Source: Amoeboaphelidium occidentale (Eukaryota > Aphelidiomycota > Aphelidea). From it: 28,330 nt of DNA. Both the position numbers and the translations under genes were made by a program. The notes beneath the pieces were generated by a model. The model did no database searches. It was not told the origin of the DNA and saw nothing but the letters and a program-made list of their open reading frames with translations. Positions 11,012 through 19,098 of the stretch are shown one piece after another. Numbering within the stretch: position 1 is the stretch's first letter; the number at the start of each line of letters is the position of its first letter. The DNA lies in contig JALGPX010000131.1 of NCBI GenBank assembly GCA_023515795.1, forward strand, positions 1-28,330. The letters run 5' to 3'.

Positions 11012-12334
11012 TCAAGGTATATTCGTGCAATTCGGCCAAGAAGCTATAAGCTGAACAACAAGCCCGTCGCAGAATTCTTGCAAAATAGAGCCATATAGCT
11101 TGACTATAAACTTTGCCATGTGATCTTGATGTTTATATCTTGACTTGTCTTGTGATGAAACGTGCGGTTTGTGTATCACAAATTGCCCCACAACGCCTTT
11201 AAATTGTATCCCCTGTAGCAGCAATTCTGTGCATTGAATTCGCTTATTGAATGAGTAGCTTCTAAGTCTTCCATCAAAAGGAACTAACTCGTCTTTTCTA
11301 ACAATAAAATACGGTTCATAAAATCGGTCTGTTGCGACACCTGAACCACAATTTTCAATTGGTAAATTCTCTGTCTGTATGTCATACAATTCCAAATCGC
11401 CAAGATTACTTCTTGCGGATCTTCTGAACCACAAAGGATAGTTTGTCTGGCGATGAGCTTTCGTAGGCTTGTAGTTGTATTGATCTAATTCTCCGAGACA
11501 GACTCGTCGCATACTTAACATATCTGTTTTGTTTTTTCGCTTTAAATATCGAAACGGAATTGCCTCGCCTTTTAAACATGCTTCCATTAATGAATTGTAG
11601 TCCCAAAGCATCTTGTCCATATTCGGGCCAGATTTCAGCGTTTCACTATCATCCAATTTTTCCCATTCAAAAGCTGGAAGCACAAATGCAGTCTTGTTGA
11701 AATTCCTGAGTGATTTTGCGTGTTTCAATATGAATGGATATAATCCGACAGAAGGAACGAAATCCACGTCAAGTGATAAAACATATTCTGTTTCAGCGCA
11801 CATTGTTGCTAGATTCCTCAATGCATTTACCGGATATGCAATATCGTAGTCGAAGTTTGCATGGAAAGGTGTCGTAAATACCTGAGAAAATATCAAATGG
11901 AGATTGATACGATGATTAGGAGGTAGTTTTTCCTTAAAGAATGTCATTACATGTGCTTCTGCGTCTTGGATATTATCAGATTCTTTAACGTATAACACTG
12001 CCGATATGGGGCCAAGCCAATGCCTTTGAAGATCATATAAACTGTGAAGTCGGTCAAGCGAAAGTTGAGTGCAAAGAACCACAACATGAGCAGTTTTATC
12101 CTCTTCATATGCAGATTGAATGTAATTCTTCACAGTAAAGTACAATGGTGCAGAAAGATCTTCCAGCTCTGATATTGTTCGTAGAGTATGGTTCATCATA
12201 TTCTTGTTCACATTGAAAAGACCAATAGAGTTCCTGTGAATGAACATGTACGAGTTGTGATCTAATGTTATCATATGGCTCATGGCTGAATTCAAGTGAA
12301 GTATTATAATGAAAATGCAGGCAAATATATTCAT
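11012..12334 (-). CDS. GT49 (LARGE/B4GAT1-like) glycosyltransferase
   Basis: Predicted Golgi type II glycosyltransferase of family GT49, the family of animal B4GAT1 and the C-terminal domain of LARGE. It is a single exon of 440 residues from ATG 12334. The frame reaches further upstream, but only to a GTG. The N-terminus MNIFACIFIIILHLN is a signal anchor or signal peptide. The GT49 core shows DYDIAYPVNALRNLA, then LSLDVDFVPSVGLYPF, with the metal-binding DxD at about 189-191, and later PYFIVRKDELVPFDGR and GQFVIHKPH. Donor and acceptor sugars cannot be read from sequence. No GT8 partner domain is fused to it, unlike in LARGE. N-glycosylation sequons (for example NHT, NKT) fit a lumenal location. 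Confidence 0.85.
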   Translation of the reverse strand: MNIFACIFIIILHLNSAMSHMITLDHNSYMFIHRNSIGLFNVNKNMMNHTLRTISELEDLSAPLYFTVKNYIQSAYEEDKTAHVVVLCTQLSLDRLHSLYDLQRHWLGPISAVLYVKESDNIQDAEAHVMTFFKEKLPPNHRINLHLIFSQVFTTPFHANFDYDIAYPVNALRNLATMCAETEYVLSLDVDFVPSVGLYPFILKHAKSLRNFNKTAFVLPAFEWEKLDDSETLKSGPNMDKMLWDYNSLMEACLKGEAIPFRYLKRKNKTDMLSMRRVCLGELDQYNYKPTKAHRQTNYPLWFRRSARSNLGDLELYDIQTENLPIENCGSGVATDRFYEPYFIVRKDELVPFDGRLRSYSFNKRIQCTELLLQGIQFKGVVGQFVIHKPHVSSQDKSRYKHQDHMAKFIVKLYGSILQEFCDGLVVQLIASWPNCTNIP

Positions 12335-12403
12335 TGTTGGCTCAAAAGTTGCAACAGGACGCACACAAGATTGTTTGGTGTATTGTGATTTGCAACTGTG
12401 GCT

Positions 12404-13059
12404 TTATCTTTCCACGTCAACTATGACTTCCTCGGACATTTGCCTGATAAAATCTTCAAGTATGTGACCAAACCTGAGATCTGAAACCATTGTAGCCTCT
12501 AGCTGACATTCAATCAAAGTCTTCGTCGGAGACCTCGGCGTAACTTTGATGTAAAAATTCTGTGGAACACCGAGAATATAAGAAAATGCTCTAACCAAAT
12601 ATTAAACTGGTGAATTTAAATAATGGTTTACCTTAAATGAATGAAGGTGTGATCATGTAAATCATCATTTCGATCATGAATTATCCTGGAACGCTTGATA
12701 TGCGGAGAATTAATCGACCACTCTTTGATCAGATTAAGACTGCCATCCATAGGTGAGCCCATTAAGATATCCTGCCGGATGCACAGCTTCTTATGGCACC
12801 GTTTTGGGAATGATTTGTAATTATCCTCAGTATGCAAAGAAAAGAAGTTAATGATCACTAAGATTATTATGAAGACCCTTAATAAGAAAACCAGGTTCCG
12901 GCGGTACATAACAAATGTAAAGCTATTGCGTTGTCTTTCATTAGCTGAAACCAGAAGTAACATGGCTCCTGCTGCTATGCCAAATATATGACCAACATAG
13001 AATGATATCAGGATTTGAAGTATTCCCAAAATAATGCTTAATCTTTCCGCAAGTATCAT
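12404..13059 (-). CDS. Membrane protein with a DUF1499-like C-terminal region (tentative)
   Basis: Exons on the minus strand are 13059-12632 and 12590-12404, joined by a 41-nt phase-2 intron (donor GTAAAC, acceptor GGTTAG), giving about 204 residues. I do not recognise it firmly. Residues 7-37 form one long or two short hydrophobic helices, and 55-75 form another, so the N-terminal third is membrane-embedded. The soluble remainder reads SRIIHDRNDDLHDHTFIHLR across the splice, then FYIKVTPRSPTKTLIECQLE and SDLRFGHILEDFIRQM. From memory this order and spacing resembles DUF1499, a poorly characterised domain also known in bacteria and plastid lineages. The splice is supported because it joins two open frames in phase at good borders. 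The ATG lies 41 nt from the divergent RidA ATG. Confidence 0.6.
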
Positions 13060-13100
13060 AATCCCTTTTAAAGTGAAGTTCTGTTTTGTTATCCGTAAGT
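13060..13100. promoter_or_regulatory. Bidirectional spacer, DUF1499-like gene/RidA
   Basis: Forty-one bases lie between divergent start codons (80 if RidA starts at 13140). No clear element is visible. Transcription starts probably lie inside or very near the coding regions. Confidence 0.4.
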
Positions 13101-13547
13101 ATGTTATTTCTTCGAAACACGATTCGGCGATTCTCAAGTATGGAAATAGTTGCGACAGACAAAGCCCCAAAAGCCATCGGCCCTTACTCTCAAGCTATAA
13201 AGGTAAACAACTTGGTTTACACCAGCGGGCAGATTCCGATTGTGCCTTCAACCGGAGAATTAAGTGGTGGAGATGTTAAAGTTCAAGCGGTAATGCTAGA
13301 TTACTTTGATTAAATTTGTCAGACTCAAGCAATTACAAACTTATCTCACGTACTTGAAGCAGCTGGCTCTGGTCTCCAGAAGGTCGTAAAAACAACTGTG
13401 TTTTTGAAGAACATGGATGATTTTGTCTCAATGAATGAGGTTTACTCTCGTTACTTTCCTCATAAGCCAGCACGTTCTGCTGTTGAAGTTGCACGTTTAC
13501 CGAAAGATGTTCTGTTCGAAATTGAATGTGTAGCTTTGACTGAATAG
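13101..13547 (+). CDS. MMF1: RidA/Mmf1 enamine/imine deaminase, probably mitochondrial
   Basis: RidA (YjgF/YER057c/UK114) hydrolyses reactive 2-aminoacrylate and related enamines made by PLP enzymes. Exons are 13101-13289 and 13323-13547, with a 33-nt phase-0 intron (donor GTAATG, acceptor TGTCAG), giving 137 residues. The core shows [20 protein letters not shown] and [13 protein letters not shown], with the substrate-binding Arg at about 114, so it looks active. [13 protein letters not shown] before the second Met (ATG 13140) is a basic, acid-free leader typical of mitochondrial import. Starting at 13140 would give the cytosolic 124-residue form, so one gene could serve both compartments. 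The stop TAG lies within the hexamer AATAGA. Confidence 0.93.
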
Positions 13548-13548
13548 A
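13543..13548 (+). terminator. AATAGA hexamer spanning the RidA stop
   Basis: In CTGAATAGACA the TAG stop of RidA is inside the hexamer. It is a candidate poly(A) signal by recurrence. Confidence 0.35.
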
Positions 13549-13561
13549 CACGATGAACCTA

Positions 13562-13567
13562 TTTATT
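13562..13567 (-). terminator. AATAAA downstream of GMPPA
   Basis: On the minus strand GCATCAATAAAT lies about 16 nt past the GMPPA stop, in the convergent spacer with RidA. It shares a 12-mer with the uL1m 3' end. Confidence 0.45.
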
Positions 13568-13582
13568 GATGCTTTAACCTCT

Positions 13583-14990
13583 TTACATCAAGATTTCATT
13601 CTTGTAACTGTTCTTCAGGGCCTTGTGTGGCAACACCACGCAATTTCTTATAATCAACTCATCCATAACAGTAACACTATCACCGAAAATTGTAACTGAC
13701 TGATTCTTCATACCGCTCTGAAGCATGAGATCAGTTAGAGGGTGAGTAGAAACATTGGGGCCCAAATCAGAAATATTTGAAGCAGGGGAGAAATTTGGTT
13801 CAGTAGAGTAGTAAGGAGTTCCTTCAATTCTAGACCATGAACCTATTCTAGAGTGCCAACCAATTATAGAGTAGATGATGCATGCGTATGGTTTCACCTC
13901 CACACTATCCAAGATGATCGACTCTCTAACTCTTACCCCTTTTCCAATGACAGCCCTCGCACCAATACTGACATTAGGTCCAATTTTAGCCGACTGATGA
14001 ATTGTAGCCGTTGGATGGATATACACATCACCAATAATAAGCGGACCTTTTCTGTCCTTGTTACCGTCTTGGTCAGGAGAAGAAACAACAGCAAGCCTAT
14101 TTGGTGAAACCTTGTGATAATGAAGCAATGCCAGCTTGTTGGCCAAAAGAACAGATCTAAATGTTACATGGCGCATTGAGACATTATTTACCCCGCAGTT
14201 TTAACTTGGCGCCAAAATTCAGTGGTTTCGTAAACAAACAACTTGTCAGTCCCAGCCAGCGGACGTAAAATATCATGTTCAAGCCTGACAACATCCGCAA
14301 CAGCTGCAGCATCATAACCCTCGGTTTCAAGCAACTTCGAAGCGTTCTGGTTGTGTTCCTTGACAACATTCTCCATCTCAGCGAATATCTCCTTCCTGAA
14401 CAAGTAGATACCACAACTAATCAAATCACTAACAAAAGTTTCCGGTTTCTCAACATAATGAAGAACTTTGAAGGATTCAGGGTCTGCGACGATACAGCCA
14501 TATCTGCTAGCAGTTTCTTTTGGAACTTTTGTAGCCAAAATCGTGCACTGGCCTTTGTGCTTCTTATGGAAATCCAATATCTGTGCCAAAGGCAAACTGC
14601 AACAAATGTCTGCATGCAATACAAAGAAATATTCTGGAGAACCCCTAAGAATTTGGTCTCTGAAATGGTAAAGACCTCCTCCGGTACCAAGCGACTGATA
14701 CTCCCTCAGGTATCTACCGAAGGTAAGAACAACAGTAATACAAAATTCAACCTTATGGTGACGCCCTTGAACTCGGAAGATGCTTCATCAATGAAATGCT
14801 GGAACAGTTGTGGCTCGTAAAACCCAACCAACAAGATTTCTTTCAACTCCGGTAACTTTGCAAGTGCTGCCACATGATGGTATACCATGGGATAGCCTGC
14901 CACAGGAAACAGCGGCTTTGGCTTCTCCAATGACAGAGGTCTGAAACGAGTTCCTCTACTTGGGCCTCCAACGAGAACAACAGCCTTCAT
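13583..14990 (-). CDS. GMPPA: GMPPA-type GDP-mannose pyrophosphorylase subunit
   Basis: Homologue of the alpha subunit of mannose-1-phosphate guanylyltransferase, which in animals is an allosteric regulator of the catalytic GMPPB in GDP-mannose supply. Exons on the minus strand are 14990-14752, 14713-14192 and 14156-13583, with introns of 38 nt (donor GTTGAA, phase 2) and 35 nt (GTAAAT, phase 2), giving about 444 residues. The N-terminus AVVLVGGPSRGTRFRPLSLE has the GMPPA-type insertion in the pyrophosphorylase loop rather than the GGxGTRL form of GMPPB. Splicing restores YLREYQSLGTGGGLYHFRDQ and then AGSVLLANKLALLHY. The C-terminal half is a left-handed beta-helix of hexapeptide repeats ending in VVLPHKALKNSYKNEIL. 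The ATG is 32 nt after the UBA4 stop on the same strand. Confidence 0.93.
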
Positions 14991-15017
14991 CAAATTCGTT
15001 TCTCGAACAAAAAGATT

Positions 15018-15023
15018 TCTATT
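15018..15023 (-). terminator. AATAGA hexamer at the UBA4 stop
   Basis: Read on the minus strand, TATTGAATAGAAATC begins the hexamer at the last base of the UBA4 TGA stop, the same arrangement as at the EFR3 stop. Confidence 0.35.
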
Positions 15024-16256
15024 CAATACTTTGGCAAGTTCTTGTCTACATAATTTGACCAATAAGACAAACCCCCGATAATATCTTTGGACGTAATTCC
15101 ATGCTTCTTAAGTATATCTACTGCCTTCTGTGACCGATTTCCACGTCTGCACATCACGAAGATTTCTTTTTCCGAATCTATATTCTCAATATTCTCCTCC
15201 AATACTTCCAATGGAATATTTAGAGAGTTCTTTAGACTGCAAATGTCGAACTGATGCTTCTCTCTCACGTCTATAAGTATATGCTCTTTCTCTGACCGTA
15301 GAATATCATGATACTCCTAAAAATTGTGTGAGAAACTAAAACACCAAAAATAATACCTCACAAGTTATTCTTTCGTCCTTTTGAAGTATTTTTAAAGATG
15401 TAGACTTATCACAAGCAGCAGAACCACAAAAGGTTTCGTAGTTCGGCATCGACGAGGCAGTTATCGTAGGCTTAATGCCACACGCAGCACAATCAGATTT
15501 TTTTGCCCTCAACTTAAAATTTCTGAATGAGCAATGAAATCCAGAATACATTAACATTCTTCCCGCCATAACTTCAACGTTACGGAATCTATCCGGACAT
15601 TTAAGCTTCATTGCAACTTTGACGACTTCCATTGCCTGAAGTGATCCCAAAACTCCTACTACCGCTCCAAGAACACCACCATCTGAACAATTAGTAACCG
15701 CGACAGCTGAGGGAGGATTAGGAAAAATACAACGGTAACAAGGTCCGCCCTCAAAGTTGTAAACTGTCAGCTGGCCCTCAGTTCGAAGAGCACTGGCTGA
15801 AACAAGTGGTTTTCCCAAAATAACGCAACAGTCGCTTATTAAGTAACGTGTAGGCGCATTGTCAGTTGCATCTACAACGATATCATAATCACGAACAATA
15901 TCTAACGCGTTCTCTGTGGTGAACATATTATCGTACACTTTAACATTCAGCCTGGAATTCAATCCAAGTATTGCACTCCTTGCGGATTCACATTTAGATT
16001 TCCCAACAGACTGCTCAGAATGTATAATTTGCCTTTGAAGATTACTCAAATCAACCGTGTCATAATCCACGATGCCAAAAGTCCCTATTCCAGCTGCGGC
16101 TAAGTACAATAACACAGGGCTCCCAAGCCCACCAGCGCCAACAACAAGAACAGAAGTATCCATCAACGCCTTTTGGCCTTCACATCCGATTTCCGGCATA
16201 AGCAAATGCCTGCTGTATCTTTCCGTAGCGTCTGCGTCAAACGCTGCTGCGAACAT
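15023..16256 (-). CDS. UBA4: Uba4/MOCS3 E1-like sulfurtransferase (ThiF plus rhodanese)
   Basis: Adenylates and thiolates the C-terminus of Urm1 for wobble-uridine thiolation of cytosolic tRNAs; in some organisms it also serves molybdopterin synthase. Exons on the minus strand are 16256-15357 and 15316-15023, with a 40-nt phase-0 intron (donor GTATTA, acceptor TTTTAG), giving 397 residues. The E1 domain has the ATP loop GAGGLGSP at 40-47, zinc pairs Cys173/Cys176 and Cys256/Cys259, and the catalytic-region Cys190 in VTNCSDGGVLG. The rhodanese domain has LIDVREKHQFD and the active-site loop CRRGNRS with Cys356. All key cysteines are present, so the enzyme looks functional. Its ATG faces that of REI1 across 29 nt. 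Confidence 0.95.
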
Positions 16257-16285
16257 TTTTTGCGATCAAAAATCAGAAAATCGAA
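16257..16285. promoter_or_regulatory. Bidirectional spacer UBA4/REI1
   Basis: Only 29 A/T-rich bases separate the divergent start codons of UBA4 and REI1. Both promoters and leaders must fit here or extend into the neighbouring coding sequence. Confidence 0.5.
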
Positions 16286-17497
16286 ATGGCAGACTCTTCT
16301 GTTCAAGCATTCACGTGTGTTTCCTGTCGCGTCCAGTTTAAGTCAAGAGATTCACAGAGAGAGCATCATCAAAGCGAATGGCATCGATATAACCTTAAGC
16401 GTAAGGTTGCTGAGCTAGCGCCAATTTCTCTGGATGAGTTTACGAGAAGAGCAGCACAGCTTCCACCTGATAATGGAAAAGGTGCTGACAAGTCGCCAAG
16501 TAAAACGAAGGAAACGGAAAAGTATCATTGTGAAAGTTGTGCTAAAGATTTCGCGTCGGAGAATACACTGAAGAATCATTTGAACTCCAAGAAGCACAAG
16601 TTGAGTGCTAACAAAGTGAATGAGCCCAATGAAGAAAGCGCTGATGCATATGAGAAGAATGAGAACGTTTCTATTGTGAAGGAAGACACTCGTTTCGCAA
16701 AAGCAATTAGGAAACGTTTAAATGAAGCGCAGAACGAGCAAGAAGTGCTGGAGCTTTTGGAGGAGAAAGTCAGAAGGGCTCCAACTCTTGACCCAAAATC
16801 TGACTGTTTGTTTTGTGTGCGCAAGTCCGAAAGTTTGGAGGATAATGTGAATCATATGACGAAGGATCATAGCTTTTTTATTCCTGATATTGAGTACCTA
16901 ATCGACTTGGAGGGATTATTTGCTTATATCGGGGAGAAAATTACGAAAAAGAATTGGTGCATATATTGTAATGACGTCGGCAAGAGCTTCCAATCTCTTG
17001 AGGCAGTGAGAAAACACATGCTTGATAAAGGTCATCAAAAGCTGAACATGGATGATGACGGTGAATATGAGTATGCTGATTTTTACGATTTCAGTTCCAT
17101 GGATGTGGCTGAAGATGGAGAATGGGAGGATATTGAAGGAGCGGTCGATGAAGACACAGTCGGCGATTTAATCATTGTTGATCATGCAAAGACTAATAAG
17201 CTCGCGTATGTTGCAGAAGATGATTCCAGTATTGTTTTACCGAGTGGAAAGAGTATCATTCACAGATCTCTGGTCAGATACTACAAGCAGCGTCTATCGC
17301 CATCTAAAGAAAGTGAAGGCGAAGTTATTGCAAAACTAGCTGAAAAGTATTACACGCTTGGATGGCTTAAGACACCTGAAGGAAAAGCTACAAAGACTGA
17401 TCAAAGAAAGCAGTACGCTACTGAATCTGATTCTAACATGAGACTTGGAATTAAAGCTAATAAGTTGCAGCATTTCTTTAGGAGGCGTGATTTGTAA
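16286..17497 (+). CDS. REI1: Rei1/Reh1 (ZNF622) zinc-finger 60S maturation factor
   Basis: Cytoplasmic pre-60S factor that helps release and recycle Arx1 and checks the exit tunnel with its C-terminus. It is a single exon of 403 residues. Four zinc fingers are visible: CVSC at 11-14 with the Rei1-type SQREHHQSEWHRYNLKRK, CESC at 82-85, CLFC at 174-177 with VNHMTKDHSFFIPD, and CIYC at 225-228 with RKHMLDKGHQKL. An acidic linker and the conserved block SIVLPSGKSIIHRSLVRYYK follow. The C-terminal segment is basic. The start is the first ATG after the UBA4 divergent gap, and FTCVSCRVQF begins eight residues in, as in the family. The stop is 25 nt from the TFIIS stop. Confidence 0.95.
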   Translation: MADSSVQAFTCVSCRVQFKSRDSQREHHQSEWHRYNLKRKVAELAPISLDEFTRRAAQLPPDNGKGADKSPSKTKETEKYHCESCAKDFASENTLKNHLNSKKHKLSANKVNEPNEESADAYEKNENVSIVKEDTRFAKAIRKRLNEAQNEQEVLELLEEKVRRAPTLDPKSDCLFCVRKSESLEDNVNHMTKDHSFFIPDIEYLIDLEGLFAYIGEKITKKNWCIYCNDVGKSFQSLEAVRKHMLDKGHQKLNMDDDGEYEYADFYDFSSMDVAEDGEWEDIEGAVDEDTVGDLIIVDHAKTNKLAYVAEDDSSIVLPSGKSIIHRSLVRYYKQRLSPSKESEGEVIAKLAEKYYTLGWLKTPEGKATKTDQRKQYATESDSNMRLGIKANKLQHFFRRRDL

Positions 17498-17522
17498 ATG
17501 CGGAAATTGATATTTGCCGATT

Positions 17523-18439
17523 TCAACAAAACTTCCATTTATTACCGCAGTTGGTGCATGTGACGAATGTAGTCATGGGTTCTAAAGAATAAATAAATGA
17601 AAAGGAGATAAGTTACCGTCCGCGCTTCTAGTCTGCATTTGGTAGTATCTGCACTTCCGTTGTTTACATTTTCCGCATTTGAACTGATCGGTTTCAGCCT
17701 CTTGGGGTTGAGCTCCACGAGCTTTGAACAAATTTTCTTGCCGTATTCTTTCTTCTTCCTCAAGGCGAGTTTTACTTTTCAAGTCCTCTGTACTCATGGA
17801 GCAAAGAACTTCAGGAGATAACGTTTGGTTCAAGACGTCCATTTTTAGCTGTGAATTGTTTGCATCCTTCAGATTGGAGTACAAAGATCTTATCTTCTCC
17901 CTGTAAGTTTCAGAGGTGACATCAGGGAACAATTTGAAGACTTCGCTCTCAATTCTACTAGCCAACTTTAAGGCAAAGGCGGCTGGTGCATTTGTATTCG
18001 ATGCGAGTCCAGCAAAAAGCGTTTCTGCGGACTTATCTCGCAATGCAACTCCAGTTGAAGGGAGCGTTAATTTTTCAGACTTAACGGTTCTCATTTTGTT
18101 GTCATCAGGAGTGTACACGATACCGTCTTCATAATGCGACTTACTGGCGGATTTGACTTCGCTGTGTGGTGCTTCCACCTTTTCTACGCGGTCTTGCTTC
18201 TCAATGTCGCTCTTCCATTTCTTTACCACTTCTTTAGAAAGCTTCACGACGTCGGAGTTCTCGTGCTTTCTTAGTCGACTCACTATAAGCCCAATTTCAG
18301 ATTTCGCCAGCTGCTTAGATGTTGCCGTAAATTCTTTCATCCGCTGCAAGACGTCAATTATCTCTTCTGAAGCGGCTTCATCTTTCTGCAGCTTTATAAG
18401 TTTCTTTTTCAACTCCAAGACCTCTTCGTAAGTCGTCAT
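17523..18439 (-). CDS. DST1: Transcription elongation factor TFIIS
   Basis: Stimulates RNA cleavage by backtracked RNA polymerase II. Exons on the minus strand are 18439-17617 and 17581-17523, with a 35-nt phase-1 intron (donor GTAACT, acceptor CTTTAG), giving 293 residues. The N-terminal LW domain, the central polymerase-binding domain (from about residue 135, including the LYSNLKDANNSQL region) and the zinc ribbon are all present. The ribbon has CGKC, then YYQMQTRSADEPMTTFVTC, then TNCGNKWKFC. The intron splits the Glu codon of the invariant acidic Asp-Glu pair, so an unspliced message would encode a TFIIS lacking the Glu and half of the ribbon. AATAAA lies inside the last codons (Asn-Lys), 17 nt before the stop. 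Confidence 0.96.
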
Positions 18440-19098
18440 TCTTCAAATTTGAAATTTCGCGACAGATTATTCTTTTGTACCACGAAGTCGCAACGAAGAA
18501 AAGAAACAAATGATACGTTTCTTGTAGAGCAACATTCCCTGGGCTCTGATGTTCGTCTTACGGCGCTATTAAAAACGTTTAGGCGCTGTAATCAATAGCT
18601 CAGCAGGAGAATTTTGATTACGAAGCATATTGATGCAGTGGACAATGATCAACTCCATGAGAGCGTTTATTATTATTCTAACTGGCTCGCTTTAGATGTT
18701 TTTTACAAACATAGTCTCTTTTAGCTTGATGATGCCTTTAACGGCTGAAGCGAAGCACGTGTGTCAAACAATCCAACAAAAATTCTGATTTGAAGTAGTT
18801 TTCGGCCAAGACATTTCATTTCACTACATCCTTGTGATAAATGTGTAAGAATGTTTTAGTGTAAATCTTGGCTGAGGTAAACTTTGCCCTTCTCCCTGTC
18901 CAGTCCATTGACGTGCTGCCCGGAATCAACGAGACGAAACAAAAAATCTCATTCCATCCCTGTCTACTTGCAGCCTAAAAGAATAAGTAGGATAGGATAT
19001 CCCCGCCTATCCATTTGCTGTAACTCAAATCCTTTGTCTCATGTTGATTTTCAAAGTTGCTTGATTCAACGTTAAGATATTTTTAGCAAACTGAAACA
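18440..19098. other. Intergenic region between divergent TFIIS and EFR3
   Basis: This is the only stretch over 300 bases without a gene. It must hold both divergent promoters and the EFR3 leader. A perfect 12-bp palindrome TTCAAATTTGAA lies at 18442-18453, three bases upstream of the TFIIS ATG. The hexamer GGCGCT is repeated directly near 18562 and 18582. A two-helix hairpin lies at 18968-19023. The only longer open frame (about 63 codons, from near 18884) has no recognisable protein features. I found no convincing tRNA, snRNA or snoRNA, although weak look-alikes exist. Confidence 0.6.
18968..19023 (+). other. Predicted stem-loop in the EFR3 leader
   Basis: An inner helix pairs GGATAGG (18990-18996) with CCTATCC (19006-19012), seven perfect pairs around a nine-base loop. 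An outer helix pairs TTGCAG (18968-18973) with CTGTAA (19018-19023), six pairs including one G-U. The internal loop is asymmetric (16 and 5 bases). The structure sits about 75 nt before the EFR3 ATG, and its function is unknown. Confidence 0.35.

Noticed and set aside
18585-18662. tRNA-like pair of boxes: A-box-like TAGCTCAGCAGG and B-box-like TGATCAACTCC
   Set aside because: The D and T stems have several mismatches and no acceptor or anticodon stem forms, so it is not a tRNA.
18723-18795. Possible box C/D snoRNA (TTGATGATG followed by CTGA boxes)
   Set aside because: The C box lacks its purine, the spacing is poor and no terminal stem pairs; too weak to list.
18884-19075. 63-codon open frame upstream of EFR3
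   Set aside because: No recognisable motif, unlikely composition (Ser/Pro/Cys/Arg mix), and it overlaps the hairpin; most likely chance.
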